Shown piece after piece: positions 14,608 through 26,500 of a DNA stretch of 64,000 nt (the first letter of the stretch is position 1; the number at the start of each line of letters is the position of its first letter). A program made the translations under genes and the position numbers. The stretch comes from Channa striata. Taxonomy: Eukaryota; Chordata; Actinopteri; Anabantiformes; Channidae. A model generated the notes under the pieces. It saw only the letters and a program-made list of their open reading frames with translations. It was not told the origin of the DNA and searched no databases. The stretch covers positions 13,759,165 through 13,823,164 of the forward strand of contig CM065172.1 of the NCBI GenBank assembly GCA_033026295.1, given 5' to 3'.

Positions 14608-15300
14608 CTCCTGAGCAATGCCCAATGGCACCGCTGTTAGAAAGGAATAGAGGAAAAGTTGGCTGGATTTCTGAAAGCAAAAAACCTGATGAACCACCTC
14701 ATCCGAACCTCTCCAACGATCCGGGTGCGTTTGTCCGTTCGGTTGCACCCGCAGCCCTGCACCGTGGCCACTTCAGGCGGGCTTCTGCAATAAAAGGAGA
14801 CTTGCTAGAGCCCGGCGAGGCTTTAGGTAACGCACAGTCATGTAAATGTCTAATTGATTATCGGCATTCAAACATGATGCACGGCGGATCCTCCGTCTGT
14901 CTGCGCTTCTTCAGCACGCCGGGCCACCAGAACCGTCCACGCGCAGAGGGGTCCTACGGTCAGCTCGGCTCATTCCGTGCAAACTAAAAATAAAAATGAA
15001 AAGATAGACGCGTTTTTCCCACTCGGAGCGCCAATGTGTCCCTGCGCTTGTGGCTGCATGAGTGGATGGTGGATCTCAGACCCAGCAGCACTGTGGACGA
15101 GCCTGTGACGTAACGCTCGGCTCCCAAAGAAAAGCGGGGGGAGTAGCTGTCTGCGCATGCGCCAACACACGCACGCGCACACACACACGCACACACCACC
15201 TTTTTCTCCCGTTTCATGCGTTTTTTTCATCAACTGTGGAGGTGGGAGGAGAGAGAGAGGCAACTGGCAACCAGGGTCAGCCATGTTGGCTCAGTTATTT
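14608..15300 (-). promoter_or_regulatory. lrp1: lrp1 5' UTR and CpG-rich promoter region
   Basis: The DNA upstream of the lrp1 start turns from AT-rich to GC- and CpG-rich between about 14700 and 15180, typical of a vertebrate CpG-island promoter. A mixed CA/CG dinucleotide run lies at about 15166-15198. The transcription start cannot be placed. Open frames over this region on both strands are by-products of the GC-rich sequence. Confidence 0.55.
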
Positions 15301-16350
15301 CTAGACATTCCTGATTATTTTATTTTACATCCTGAAGATAAAATCTTCACAGTCAGGACCAGATTAAATTTCTCATGGCTCACAGACTGTAACCAGTGCT
15401 GTAAAACTCAAAGGATCACATGTGTTAAAGGTTTCAAAAAACACAAGTTACCCTACAAAGAAACAAAAGAAAACGTAACGGGGGCCGCAAAGGGCCAGTG
15501 AAGGGACTCATGGCACAATGTATACTTCACTGAAAAAGATGTAAAAAAAGAAAAAGTATAATTTAAATTGCGCATAACAGCAAACGTCCAAATATACAAA
15601 CGGACAATCAAAAAATAAGATTACAAGCATTAACGGGCAGATAAACACATAAAAGTGCACTGCAGAGAAAGAAACGCGCTTCTTAAAGCTTATTTTAGTG
15701 CAATTTTAGATGTCAAAGCATTAAAACTGATTTAAATTAATAACTTGTCCATAGTTCATGATTTAATATATTTTTAAGCTATATTGGCACAAGTAATTTA
15801 TAAGCCTTAATGTATTTCAATGATGAAATTATATAAAGTTGCCCAAAATCTCTTGTTTTAATTAGTTTACACTGAAAAAGCCTTTACTAGCCAAGGACAA
15901 GATGAAAGAGGATTTTTTTAATTGACTAAATTAAAATAATCAAATCTCTAGAATATGGGCTTTTATGATGCCAACGTCACTTGCAAAGTTTGGTCATCCA
16001 AACTTGTTAAAAAATGTTTTAGCTAATGTTACATTTAGACTTCATACAGCTCTATGGCTCTTTTAATGGGTACAGTGTAGGACATTAATGAACTGCCCAG
16101 ATGCTGTGGAAAAACTACTTGACACAAATCAAGCAAATATTTGCATACAGTAAATTAAGCATCTAGAGTAACGTATAGAGGCTTACAAAAAATTGTCCTT
16201 TGAACATTTTATTTTATATTGCTCACAAATTACGAGTTGGATGTAGTTTACAAGTCAAACTTTAATAAGCTCAAAGTGAGACACAGCTTAGTGAGGGGTG
16301 TACTGTACATGTAGCCTTTGAGACCCATTGAAATGGATTGCAATAAATTA

Positions 16351-16363
16351 TGCCCCCTTGTGG
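16351..16363 (-). promoter_or_regulatory. CTCF-like motif, minus orientation (weaker)
   Basis: The minus strand reads CCACAAGGGGGCA, which fits the CTCF core except for one A where C or T is expected. It lies between the lrp1 and rbms2 promoters. A single motif match in AT-rich DNA is weak evidence of binding. Confidence 0.3.
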
Positions 16364-17088
16364 TACACATAAAAAGACATTGATTGAATAGATTTTTCAA
16401 TACCTGAACATGTAAAGTGATAGAAAAATCTGCCCAATATTCATAATTTAAGTTACAGTTGCAAAATAAATAAACTATATTATGTCACTTGTAACTCCTT
16501 AGCCGTCAAAGGCAAAGGGATACCTAAATCATGAAAGACCCTATCTGCAATGTCACATAAAACACATAAACACATAAAAAAACATTTAGTAGCAGTAAGG
16601 TAATATATGTCACTAATATAGAAAAAAATGTTTAGGCCCATAGGAGTTTATTTACTTTGAATTTTGGCACTATTTTAGATATGAAAGTGGTTGTCACCCT
16701 TAACAAGGCAAGATGACCCACTTTATGGCTGGCCAACTCTATGGCTGGCTGCATTTTTTCAACAGATTAAGCCAAATTCAATGAAAATAAAACATTTTTA
16801 CACAATATCTTATTGAAAGGTCTTTCACATAAGTGCAAGGGTGACACAAATGTTTGTAGTTTTGAAGAGTTTGTATCTTGTGAAATAATAATAGATTCAT
16901 TTCCTTTCTTGGGTCCTCCAAAACTCCTGGTCAATGCCACAAGGAATTATAGATACACGAACATAGATTAGGAAAAGAAGAAAACTGATAACATTTTATG
17001 TGTTTGTTATTTACAAATGTTCATTGCAATAAGCTTTCTTCCTCTTCTCCCAGGTTGTAAGACTGGATATTCTCATTGCCCATCCAAA

Positions 17089-17102
17089 CCTGCAGGGGGC
17101 AC
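17089..17102 (+). promoter_or_regulatory. CTCF-like motif, plus orientation
   Basis: CCTGCAGGGGGCAC fits the 14-base CTCF core consensus at each position as I remember it. It lies in the lrp1-rbms2 intergenic DNA and points toward rbms2. Binding is inferred from sequence only. Confidence 0.4.
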
Positions 17103-20100
17103 TGAGTACTTACATTACAGAGAGGTGTGCCACCATGAAAAAGAATCCTACAATTTTAGCAGTATGTGGTGAATTGACCATGGCACACCCTCTCAAAAAG
17201 TTCTAAACAAGGAGATAACAACATATTCAGGTAGATACAATAAGATAATTTGAGAGCATATTTGCCCCAGCCAATGCCAAATATGCAATGTATTGTTTCA
17301 ATTTTTCAAATTACTTTCTGCAAATATATGGACTTATGGTTTGTAGATCTCCTTTTTCCACTAGTTTTTACTAAAAACAGCAGGTGTGTATTTCACACTA
17401 CACGACTGACAGTAACCTCACTAAAACTGGGGGAAGTAGGTTTACAGATGTTTACCCAGAGTCTGAATCACAGTGGAGAATGTGAAGTATGTGGAGAATC
17501 TGAGAAAAACATGCCTGAAGTGTCCAGATATCTGTTGAATCCTTGCATACTTTCTCTTCAGAAATCACAAACAGAATATAAACACAAAGACAGTTAGGGG
17601 GAAATAGTTGGTCTTGTAGTATTTTAAGAAAATGTTTGGACTTAAACCATAAATCCATGTGTTTCAATGAGCTCTTTTGTCAGATTAATTGTAAAACACA
17701 ACTTTGAATCTTTTTTTTTACTTTATAATTTATAGTCTTTCTTGTTTGTCAACACAGTTTGTGGTGTCACCTCAACCTGAGAATGTCCCCTATGTGGGAG
17801 GAGGGTTGAGCTTTGTCATCCAGGAGACACAGACGCCAGCATGCTGTGTGGGAGACAGCTTGATAGAGTGCCAAGCGCAAACACTCCCAGACCACATGTT
17901 CTCCCAGGGCAGAGGGGCTGGCCTCTCTCCAGGCACATCTGCACACAATCCTTCAGCTTCTAGCCAGCCAAAGAGACAGAACAGGGCAACAGAGGGAAAG
18001 AAGAGGAGGAGTGAAATGTTCCCAGACAGGGAGAACCTGCCTCTTTTGAGACAGCAGTGTCAGTGATAAAAGTGATGACATTTGAATGAAACAACGAAAA
18101 GCAGCATGCAGAGGGAGGATCAAGAGTCTACTCTTTGCATGAAATGTAAATAAAATGCTGTGTGTCAAGGTTGACCACAATCTTTGCAACTGTGCCTCTG
18201 CGTCACACTATTAGATTCACATGCCAAGGTCTACAATCTCTACCCAACCTGCCTATATCCTTGAAAGAAGATGGATCGCTATATAAATCAGGCTCCCGAC
18301 CCTGACACAACTACAAACTGCATCTGTAGCTGTATTGAATGCATGTCATAAAACATGTGTCCAACAACAAATTCATGTAGCCTTCAACAAATTGCATTTG
18401 GGTGCACTTGTTTTTTTAAAAAGTAACCTTTCCAGCTATATTATGCCTATATGTACGGACATCTCTCTCCTGCATCTCTGCAGTAAGCTTGTCTTGGTTG
18501 CTTGCTCTTTGCTTTTTTAGTAAAGTGTGTCTTGTGTAGCTAGTGCTGGTGTAAGTATGGCTCTGTGCATGTTTTCACAGAGAGGTAATTACCGAGCAAG
18601 CTATGCTGACAACACCTGAGGAATGCAGAGTATGCACCAACAGCCTGTGTTCTCTGAATCCCCCCCCATCACTTACCCACCTCACTTCTCCCCCATCTGC
18701 AACCATCCCCCATACAACCCACTAGAGTCCTAGTCAGACACAAAGTTCACCATGACATTTTCACAGGAGTCTTTATGAACAATGTAAATGTTATTGTATG
18801 TAATATGTTTGCATTTCCACCAGAAACATACTTAAATTCTAGAGTATTCTGAAATAAACTATTTTCTTGACCAAACTGTACTTTAGTATACATTTACAAT
18901 CACATCAGATTGTTTTTTTTTCTGTCTGTTGGTGCAGGAAACCCTATCCAAAAATCCACAGCCCCCAGAGGCCCCACAATTCCTGTTAATGGTGAATTCA
19001 CAGGGTGTGTTGGCTGGCTCAGGCCCTCCACTCACTGAGTCACTCCCCAAACTGTCCTTGAGCTCTGCACAACTCACAGCCCATCTGGCCAAATACTTGC
19101 ACATGCATATCAAAACACTGCATAGATTGAAACGGGGGAGTGAATAACTCTATGTGACCTAATTGTGGTCTAAAAAAAGTCTAGCCAAAAAAGGTGTTAA
19201 TATCTGGCCTTAGAATATGAATGTTTTGTAAATGTTTGATAATTCAACAATTACATCAAGTTTGGATGTTGTGCACTTGCATGTGTGTGGGAGACAGAGT
19301 AATATAGAGCAAGAGAGAGAGAGAGATTATGAATTCAGCTGAGCCTCTCCCGTCTGACTGACTAGACTGTCATGATGAAATCAGGATGAAATCCCTTGTG
19401 CACGTAGATTAACATTAGTATATTGGCCTGTCCTCTGTCTTTCTGTGCTGTTGAATTTTGCAGTTGAAGATGTGTTATGCAAATTCTATGACTAGAAAAA
19501 ACACACTGTATGGTTGAGTGAACAATTGCATATGTTCTCTACACACTTGAGGGCTAATCAGTCATAGCATGCAAGACAAAGCAAAAGGGTCAGGGGATTT
19601 AGTTGCCAAGCAACTTCTATGGATACAAACACTTTTTTTTCTCATATGATGTGAGCCATCTAAAAGCACGGCAGCTGGTCAGAAGACAGAGAGATGGGGT
19701 ATAATTTTTTCAGAGAGTTAGTTATTAAAAGTTATTTATAAATTGGTGTCAGATCCAGAAATATCCACACTTAGAAATTAGTATTAACTGTATACACAAA
19801 CATTGCATAACTTGCATTAATTTTGATTGCAACTATACCTACATTTAATGTATTCTGGCAGTAGTACAATGTAACAAACATTTAATTTCAATACCAGCTA
19901 CCGTAGAAGTTAGCAGAGCAAAGACATCATACTGCAGATTTTTGAACAACAATTATATATATCGATGTGCTGAGGGTTTCTGGTGTGATGACATATATAC
20001 AAGTGTCCTCTTGGTTCATTTTCTGTAATTTTTCTTTTTCATAGGCTGTGATCCATGGATTCTTAATTCCACTGTTACTCTGTAGGTAATGTTTAATCAG

Positions 20101-20759
20101 CCTTACACAGCTGCTAACTAAAGATAAATGTCCTAACAGTCTAAAACTGATTCTCCATACTTAGAAGTTGCTTAGGTGTCTTCCTTCCCCTCCTAACTTC
20201 ACCAGCATTGACAATGACTCAAACTTCAGCAATATACATATATTTTACAGGTAAACCTGTGTGTATGCAGGGGGGTTGTTTCTCCCAGAGGTCTGAAATA
20301 CTAGGAATATTAATAATGGGCGATTCCTTTGCACTTCTGGTGCATTATTGTCTATTGACAATCGGGTAACCTATTTGCTTATGCACAGATTCCCACAATA
20401 ACTTTATTGGTTAAACCTTATACACAGGGAGTTTTGCATCAAATACTACAGATCCTTTGATGAACACAGGTACTTTACGATTGATCTCTATCAATCTATC
20501 GATAATAGCAAATCTATTGTGTTTTCCCACTCTTAATTAACCCCATCAGAACAAAAGGAGGTGTTTCCTGCATGGACCCCAGGACAGATGTGTGTTTCGT
20601 GGTATTGGGCCGTATTAATAAAAGTGACTTGACTGGATTCAGTGTACCAGGCCGTTATTACAGCAGTAGGATATGCACGGTGAGATGAAGTCAGCTGTAA
20701 CACATCAGCACACAGTCAGTGTTCTGTGTGTGGAGCACATGAGTGCTGGGAAGAGCCTC

Positions 20760-21260
20760 TCCAGTCACTAACGCTGCTTCTGGCTGTATTTCCCTGGCTG
20801 ACGTCAGCTGACTGCTCGGCTCTCCGCTGCTCCGGACACAGCGCCGTGGAAAAATGCTGCTCTCCGTGCCGCCAAGGACGTCGATCAACCCGTACAACGG
20901 CTACGCCGGCAAAAACAGCAGGAAGGTAAGTGACGGTCTCGGGACGACCTCGGCCCAAACTCTTTGACTCATTTGTCGATGCGGTGTTCGGAGCTGCGTC
21001 TCCCCAGTTTAGAAGCCGCTCGGCTCTTTAAGCTGCAGTGTCCTTGAAAGTGGCTCCGAGGCGACGTTGAAACGCTCTTTTTTTCCGCCGCCGTGACCTT
21101 TGGCGTCGGCGTTTTGACGCCCTTGTATAAACGCGGGGCCCGTTACGTCGTCGCCCGTCGATTACTACGGTTCGCGTTCGTTTGTTCGGACACGATCGCT
21201 GATCTCTTCCGACAGTCAGAGCCCAGCTCACAGCTCACGGCTTTTGATGCTCGAAACGCG
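20760..21260 (+). promoter_or_regulatory. rbms2: rbms2 CpG-island promoter and first exon region
   Basis: CpG density rises sharply here against AT-rich flanks and continues into the first intron (for example 21100-21200). The island encloses the first coding exon of rbms2. A palindromic CRE lies at 20799-20806, 48 bases before the ATG. Confidence 0.65.
20799..20806 (+). promoter_or_regulatory. cAMP response element (TGACGTCA)
   Basis: This is a full palindromic 8-base CRE, inside the CpG island and 48 bases upstream of the rbms2 start codon. CREB/ATF proteins bind this sequence, and full CREs close to start sites in CpG islands are often functional. Regulation of rbms2 by it is inferred. 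Confidence 0.5.
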
Positions 21261-23490
21261 CCGAACAAGATCATAAAACGTGAGTGTATTCAACTTTTCC
21301 ATAATTATGCCAGGACGCGATCAGCTGCGTCTTCACTTAGGTCATGTTTTCATTGAATTAACAACAAGTTAGCAAAGTTTTTTTTTTTTTTTACTCTTTT
21401 ACGCGGACAGATACGCCCCACCCCTTCAGTCCCACAAATGATGACTGAGACGGGATCCACTTTCAAAAAGAAAAAAAAACCTGGAATATGTGGACGCATT
21501 TAATGTGCACATCAGTATGGGGCAAATCATATATTAGGTTTGATGGTTATTAGTCTCTCTTGTCAAATGAATATTTCGGTATGAAATTGTATATTCCTGT
21601 GCAGACTACAAATTTTGGGACACAGAAGGATTTTTTTGCAACAAGTCTGTCACTAAGTGTGAGTGAATTTGTTTGAAGTGCTAAGATTTCACCCCAAGCT
21701 GTCTTGAACATTTTGCAGCCAAAGTGTGACAGGAATGGTACATAAATTATGGTGATGCCTGACTCTCAACATTTCTTGAATAATGCCCCAACAAAACTGA
21801 AATCAAACACATGCCTCATTCCCTGTTATTCCTCTCCCCGCCTCATGGCTGGCAGGAATTCAGATTGCTCAGATTAATGACCTGGAATTCCGGGAATCCT
21901 GGATTCAGACAATGTGCTTATTTCAAGAGGGGGTCTGCAAACTCGAACCTTTCCTTCCAAGAAGACATGCACACACTTTTCTTTACACATTGCACATTGT
22001 TAGAATGCCAAAGTCACAGAGGCAATACTTGTAAATCCAGTGTCAAGTGGGAACCCGTGGTCGGTTTCTTTTACTACGAGAAAAAGGGTGGAGAAAAGAA
22101 AAGGATTAAGGGATACCCCCCGCCCTTCTTTCCTCTGCTTTCGATTAAGTTCCCCTCTCTTTTTTTCCCCCTTTCTCCCCTGTGTGTTTCACATACCTTG
22201 ATTTCTTGTTAGTGGTTCTGTTCGCATGGATGAGAGAGGCTGAACATTTCTTGTGAGCTGATGAATGTCTCGTCCTGAGAAACTACGCTTAAATCTTTTC
22301 AGTTAGCTACATACCTGTTGAAAACCGAAGATTTATTTTTTTATGAAACTGTATTTAGTCAGGAGGAGAGCAAGAAGACATCTCACCTTTTACCTACGGA
22401 ACACCAAGGATTTTCAGTATCTTTGTCCTGTTTTGTGCTTCTCATCTTGCACTGGTTTTCTTGCTTTTTTTTGTGCCCGAAGCTGCACAAAACATATAAG
22501 GAGATTGTCTCTATAACGCCATGATCTTTTCCACTGTGCCTTTTAAGATTTCTTTAACCAAGCAGGTAAGGCTTCTCATTTATGATATTTATTCAAGATA
22601 TTTAAAATACTTTATACCAATATAAAAATATATGTGTTTTGGCAAAATAGTGGCTATCTCTGCATTACTCAAATGCTGCTATATGGTAAAAGGAAATGCA
22701 GCTATATTGATAGTGACATGCAAAACTGATTTTATATTACGACTTATGTAGTTAATGTTTTCTAAAAACATTTTTTTGAAGGATCATGTATTCAGTTTTA
22801 TCCATGACTTGGGATAATTGACCTTCAGAAAAATCTTTAGAATTTTTCTTAATATCCTTAGTTGCACTGAAAACTTCGTTCGTATGTAGAATTAAAGCTT
22901 CAAGACCATCAGACTTAGGCTCATATCTTTTTTAGTACTATATATATATATGTGCGTTATACGCATGCATCCTGCATACTGAGCTCATTGTTCTCTCTCA
23001 GATGAAAAAGTCCTTGAGTCACCTGTGCTCCCTACAGGCATCATCTCTGCTTCCTCTAACTGTAATCACCTCATCAGTCTACAGTTGCTGCCTGCAGCAA
23101 GCTCCCTCTCTCTGCACCATGTTGTAGGAAGCTTACTGTAGTTATGGTTTCGGTACAACTATAATAATAGCAAATAGCGCTGATTTATCTTTCTGCAACT
23201 AATCTCTGATAGCAATGGTGATCTAATACATTTTCAGCATCTATCCATTATCTCAAACATTCGTGCTGTCAATGGTTCAAGTGCAGGCTGGATAATAAGT
23301 TATTTTATACGTTTTGTTTTTTAATGCAATGCTAATTGTAAATTGGTGAGTGTTGTAGTTGCACATGGGAGGATTTCCTGTATTTTTTAGTACTCATTTG
23401 TCTTGTCAAGAAGCCCAGTTCCCACAGAACTGTGATGCCCCCAGGAATGTAGTTGAGCTAGCTTGAACTCTAATCTTAAATCCACCCCCA

Positions 23491-23538
<48 letters not shown>

Positions 23539-26500
23539 ATGTCCACTTCAAGAACAGAAACAAACATTTGTGCATTGCAGAGGAATGTAAAGAATGCTTT
23601 AAGACGACAATGTGTAAACAAATATGTGGGTGGCTGTTCACTGAACAACAAGTAGGAAGGAAATCAGAACATGCCAGGAGTCAAGTTTTGGGCATAGAGT
23701 AGCCCAGGGTATATGGAGACTTGCTGACTGTAAAGAGAGATTTTTGATTCCCAATCATGCGCATTTAACACTTTTGTGAAACTCTCTGACCTTCCCCTAC
23801 TTACTACAAATGTGTTTTTCTGTATGCCTGTTTGCATGTGTTTGCACCAGCAGATTATGCATTACCTTTAGGGGCAGCAAAACATCTGGAGTCGATGCTT
23901 TGCACTGGGTCAGATGGGAAATAGGTATGGAGCTGAGTCACTGCCATCCTTTTCTCAGAAGGAGCCTAGCAGAATGCTCTTAATGAGACACTACCTTCTG
24001 ACTAGAGATCACATGAGAGGGATTAGCACTTTCCGCTAACAAGCTCAGATCCCAATTAGTCAGGCCTCACTAGCCAAGTTTGGGCCCAGACTCGGTCTCC
24101 CATCAGATCCTATCTCCCCACACCTCTGCAGGTGCATCCCTCCTGATAGCCCGCACAGACCGTCTACAGTAAAGGCAAGTAAAAGCACAGGAAGAGCTTG
24201 CAATAGTGGAAAAACAAACAGTGTCCTATTGATTCAAAAGAAGAGAGGAAGATTAGAGGAGAGTACAAGATGAATGGGCTCTGTGAGTCACTGTGATTTT
24301 CTCAGCATGACTAAAAAGATACGGAGCTTTGAAGGCTGATTGCAAAACAGTTTGGAAAAACATATGGTGGACGGTTAGTGAAAGGTTTGCAAAAGAATCA
24401 CAGCTGTTGCTAGGGTGTGCTACTCATGTCGGTAGCATCTAAAGTGATGTTACTGTACTGCACACGCAGCACTGTGCAAAAATATAGGCACTGAAAGTAA
24501 ACTAAGGATGCTTTCAAAAACAATAACTTTCAGTTGGCAGGATTGTTGTTTTAACTATACTGGGAAACTTGTGACAGTTCTTTTTTGGCTCTGCATTGTC
24601 TCAGGTGCCTCTGTTTCATGTAAACCCAAATTGACTGCATGGTGTTGAGAGAAGACTCTGTGGGGGACACGCCATCTGTTTCTGGACTCCTTGTTCTGTC
24701 ACTGAAGAGACAGATGTTCGATAATAATTGAATTTGGGATACATCTGAATCCTTCTGTGTGATACCAAAAGAAACTACAACCAAATGCTTTTGCATAGCA
24801 CTGTAAACACAAGTTTAAAGTCCATCTCTTCAGTAACCAGGATTAAGTAAAGCAAAAAAAACCTTTAAATAAAGGAAAAATAAATTCATTTGTTACATAT
24901 CCACTGTCATACTTAGTTTGTATATTTTATTTAGTATTTGATGATGCCCAAGCTTATTGATATTAATCACTGATTGTGCCTCATTAGCTACAAAGACTGC
25001 ATCTTTATGTCACTTGTGACCAAGAAATATTTTTTAATATTTCATATGTAGGAGGGGCTTTAAATTTTGTTGTTGCAGTCAATTTTTAAATGATTAAGCG
25101 AAATTATATCAAAGAGTCTGAACATGCTAATGTTGGTAGCTAATATTACCCATGACTAACTTGTTCAGTCTTTCATGGCAGGTTTCAGTAAATGTTGGCT
25201 ATTGTGATACTTCCTCACAATCTGGCACAGGTCAGGAACACTTTGGTTATGCTAATAGTGTATTATACATTTTAAAATGTTAATGATAATGGAAAACAAA
25301 TATTAAAACATAAAGATAAACAGAGTTTTCTGTTTTTCATCCCTTATTAACTTTTGGAAGAAGAGTTGTTGAGCTCCTGAGTGGATTTGGTTGTACTTGA
25401 GGTGGTGCATATATCCTTAAATTTGTCTCATTAGATGGATATAAAAGTTATTCATTGTATTTTTACAGTGTGTATTTAGCATTTTTACTAATCAGTTATA
25501 GAAACCAAAGCATTTTTTTTTTGTAAATTGTAATTTTCATGCATCTAGAACACTCAGCCCCCCGCCCCTTTCAATAAGGCTATTTGGTTCCTTCCTGCTG
25601 GAGGCAGAGCCACTAACCGCAAACAATTAACTGTTAGAGGGAGAAACGACTAACTAGATGGCTTTATAAAGTATGTAAATATCTTTAACTTTCAGTATTT
25701 TACTGTTTATGTTTAATTTAGCATCATGTTTTATCCATGAATCCATGAACAACTTCAACTTCTGCTAATTTCCAATAAAGGGAGGGAGTCATTACCATGT
25801 TCTTGTTTAAAATTATTGTCAGCTAAGGTTACACGTATTAATAAAGATTAATTTCAAATGGCCTAATAAAAGTTTAAGTTGAGTCCCTAAAGATTCATCA
25901 CTTATACTGTATATCAATACTGTCTTTGTGTTTGGGCTATGACAGAGTAAATCTTATGAAATCATTATATCAGTATTAATTAATCAATGAATTGACATCA
26001 GCAGTTAAAAGTTGTATCTAAAGCTCTCTGTGACCCCAGGTATATGTGACCAAACTTAACTCTGGTTCAAAATGCTCTGATCAATTTAATGACAAGCTAT
26101 ATAAATTGAAGCCACGTTAACTTAAAAACATCAGACAGAGGAGCTTTAGAAAACAAATAAAGATGTAATCTAATCTTGTAATAATGCGTGATGAATTAAA
26201 ACATTTCATTGCAGTGCTATGGAATTATGAGATTGTGCCCCTTCAAAATAATTGAATGCATGATGCCCCTGATTAATCTTGAAAGGATCTGCTAATTAAG
26301 ATAGGTCATAATTAGCTTGATTCCAGCAGTCTTTTAGCAACTCCCTCTCTGTTAATAAGCTGGTGGTCTGATTGTGACCTTGTGGTGTACAACATGCCAT
26401 TCTATTGTTCCCTGGGGCTGTGCCTGCTGACCCTAACTAATCAAACACTTCCTCCTCCAGCACTGGGAGGGAGCATACCAAGAGCAAACTTAACTGACAT

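Larger units (their letters stand above)
15301..20759. other. intergenic DNA between lrp1 and rbms2 (head-to-head)
   Basis: About 5.5 kb separates the divergent lrp1 and rbms2 promoters. No exon was supported. The frame at 17704-18066 has no protein family resemblance or clear splice context. The region contains two CTCF-like motifs (16351-16363 minus, 17089-17102 plus), a short GA run at 19312-19325 and ordinary AT-rich sequence. Enhancers for either gene could lie here. Confidence 0.6.

Noticed and set aside
14625..15501. Several open frames on the plus strand at the lrp1 promoter
   Set aside because: They overlap the signal-peptide exon or the CpG island on the other strand and a CA/CG repeat; typical artefacts.
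17704..18066. 120-residue frame in the lrp1-rbms2 gap
   Set aside because: No family resemblance, no splice or promoter context, and low-complexity basic composition; likely chance.
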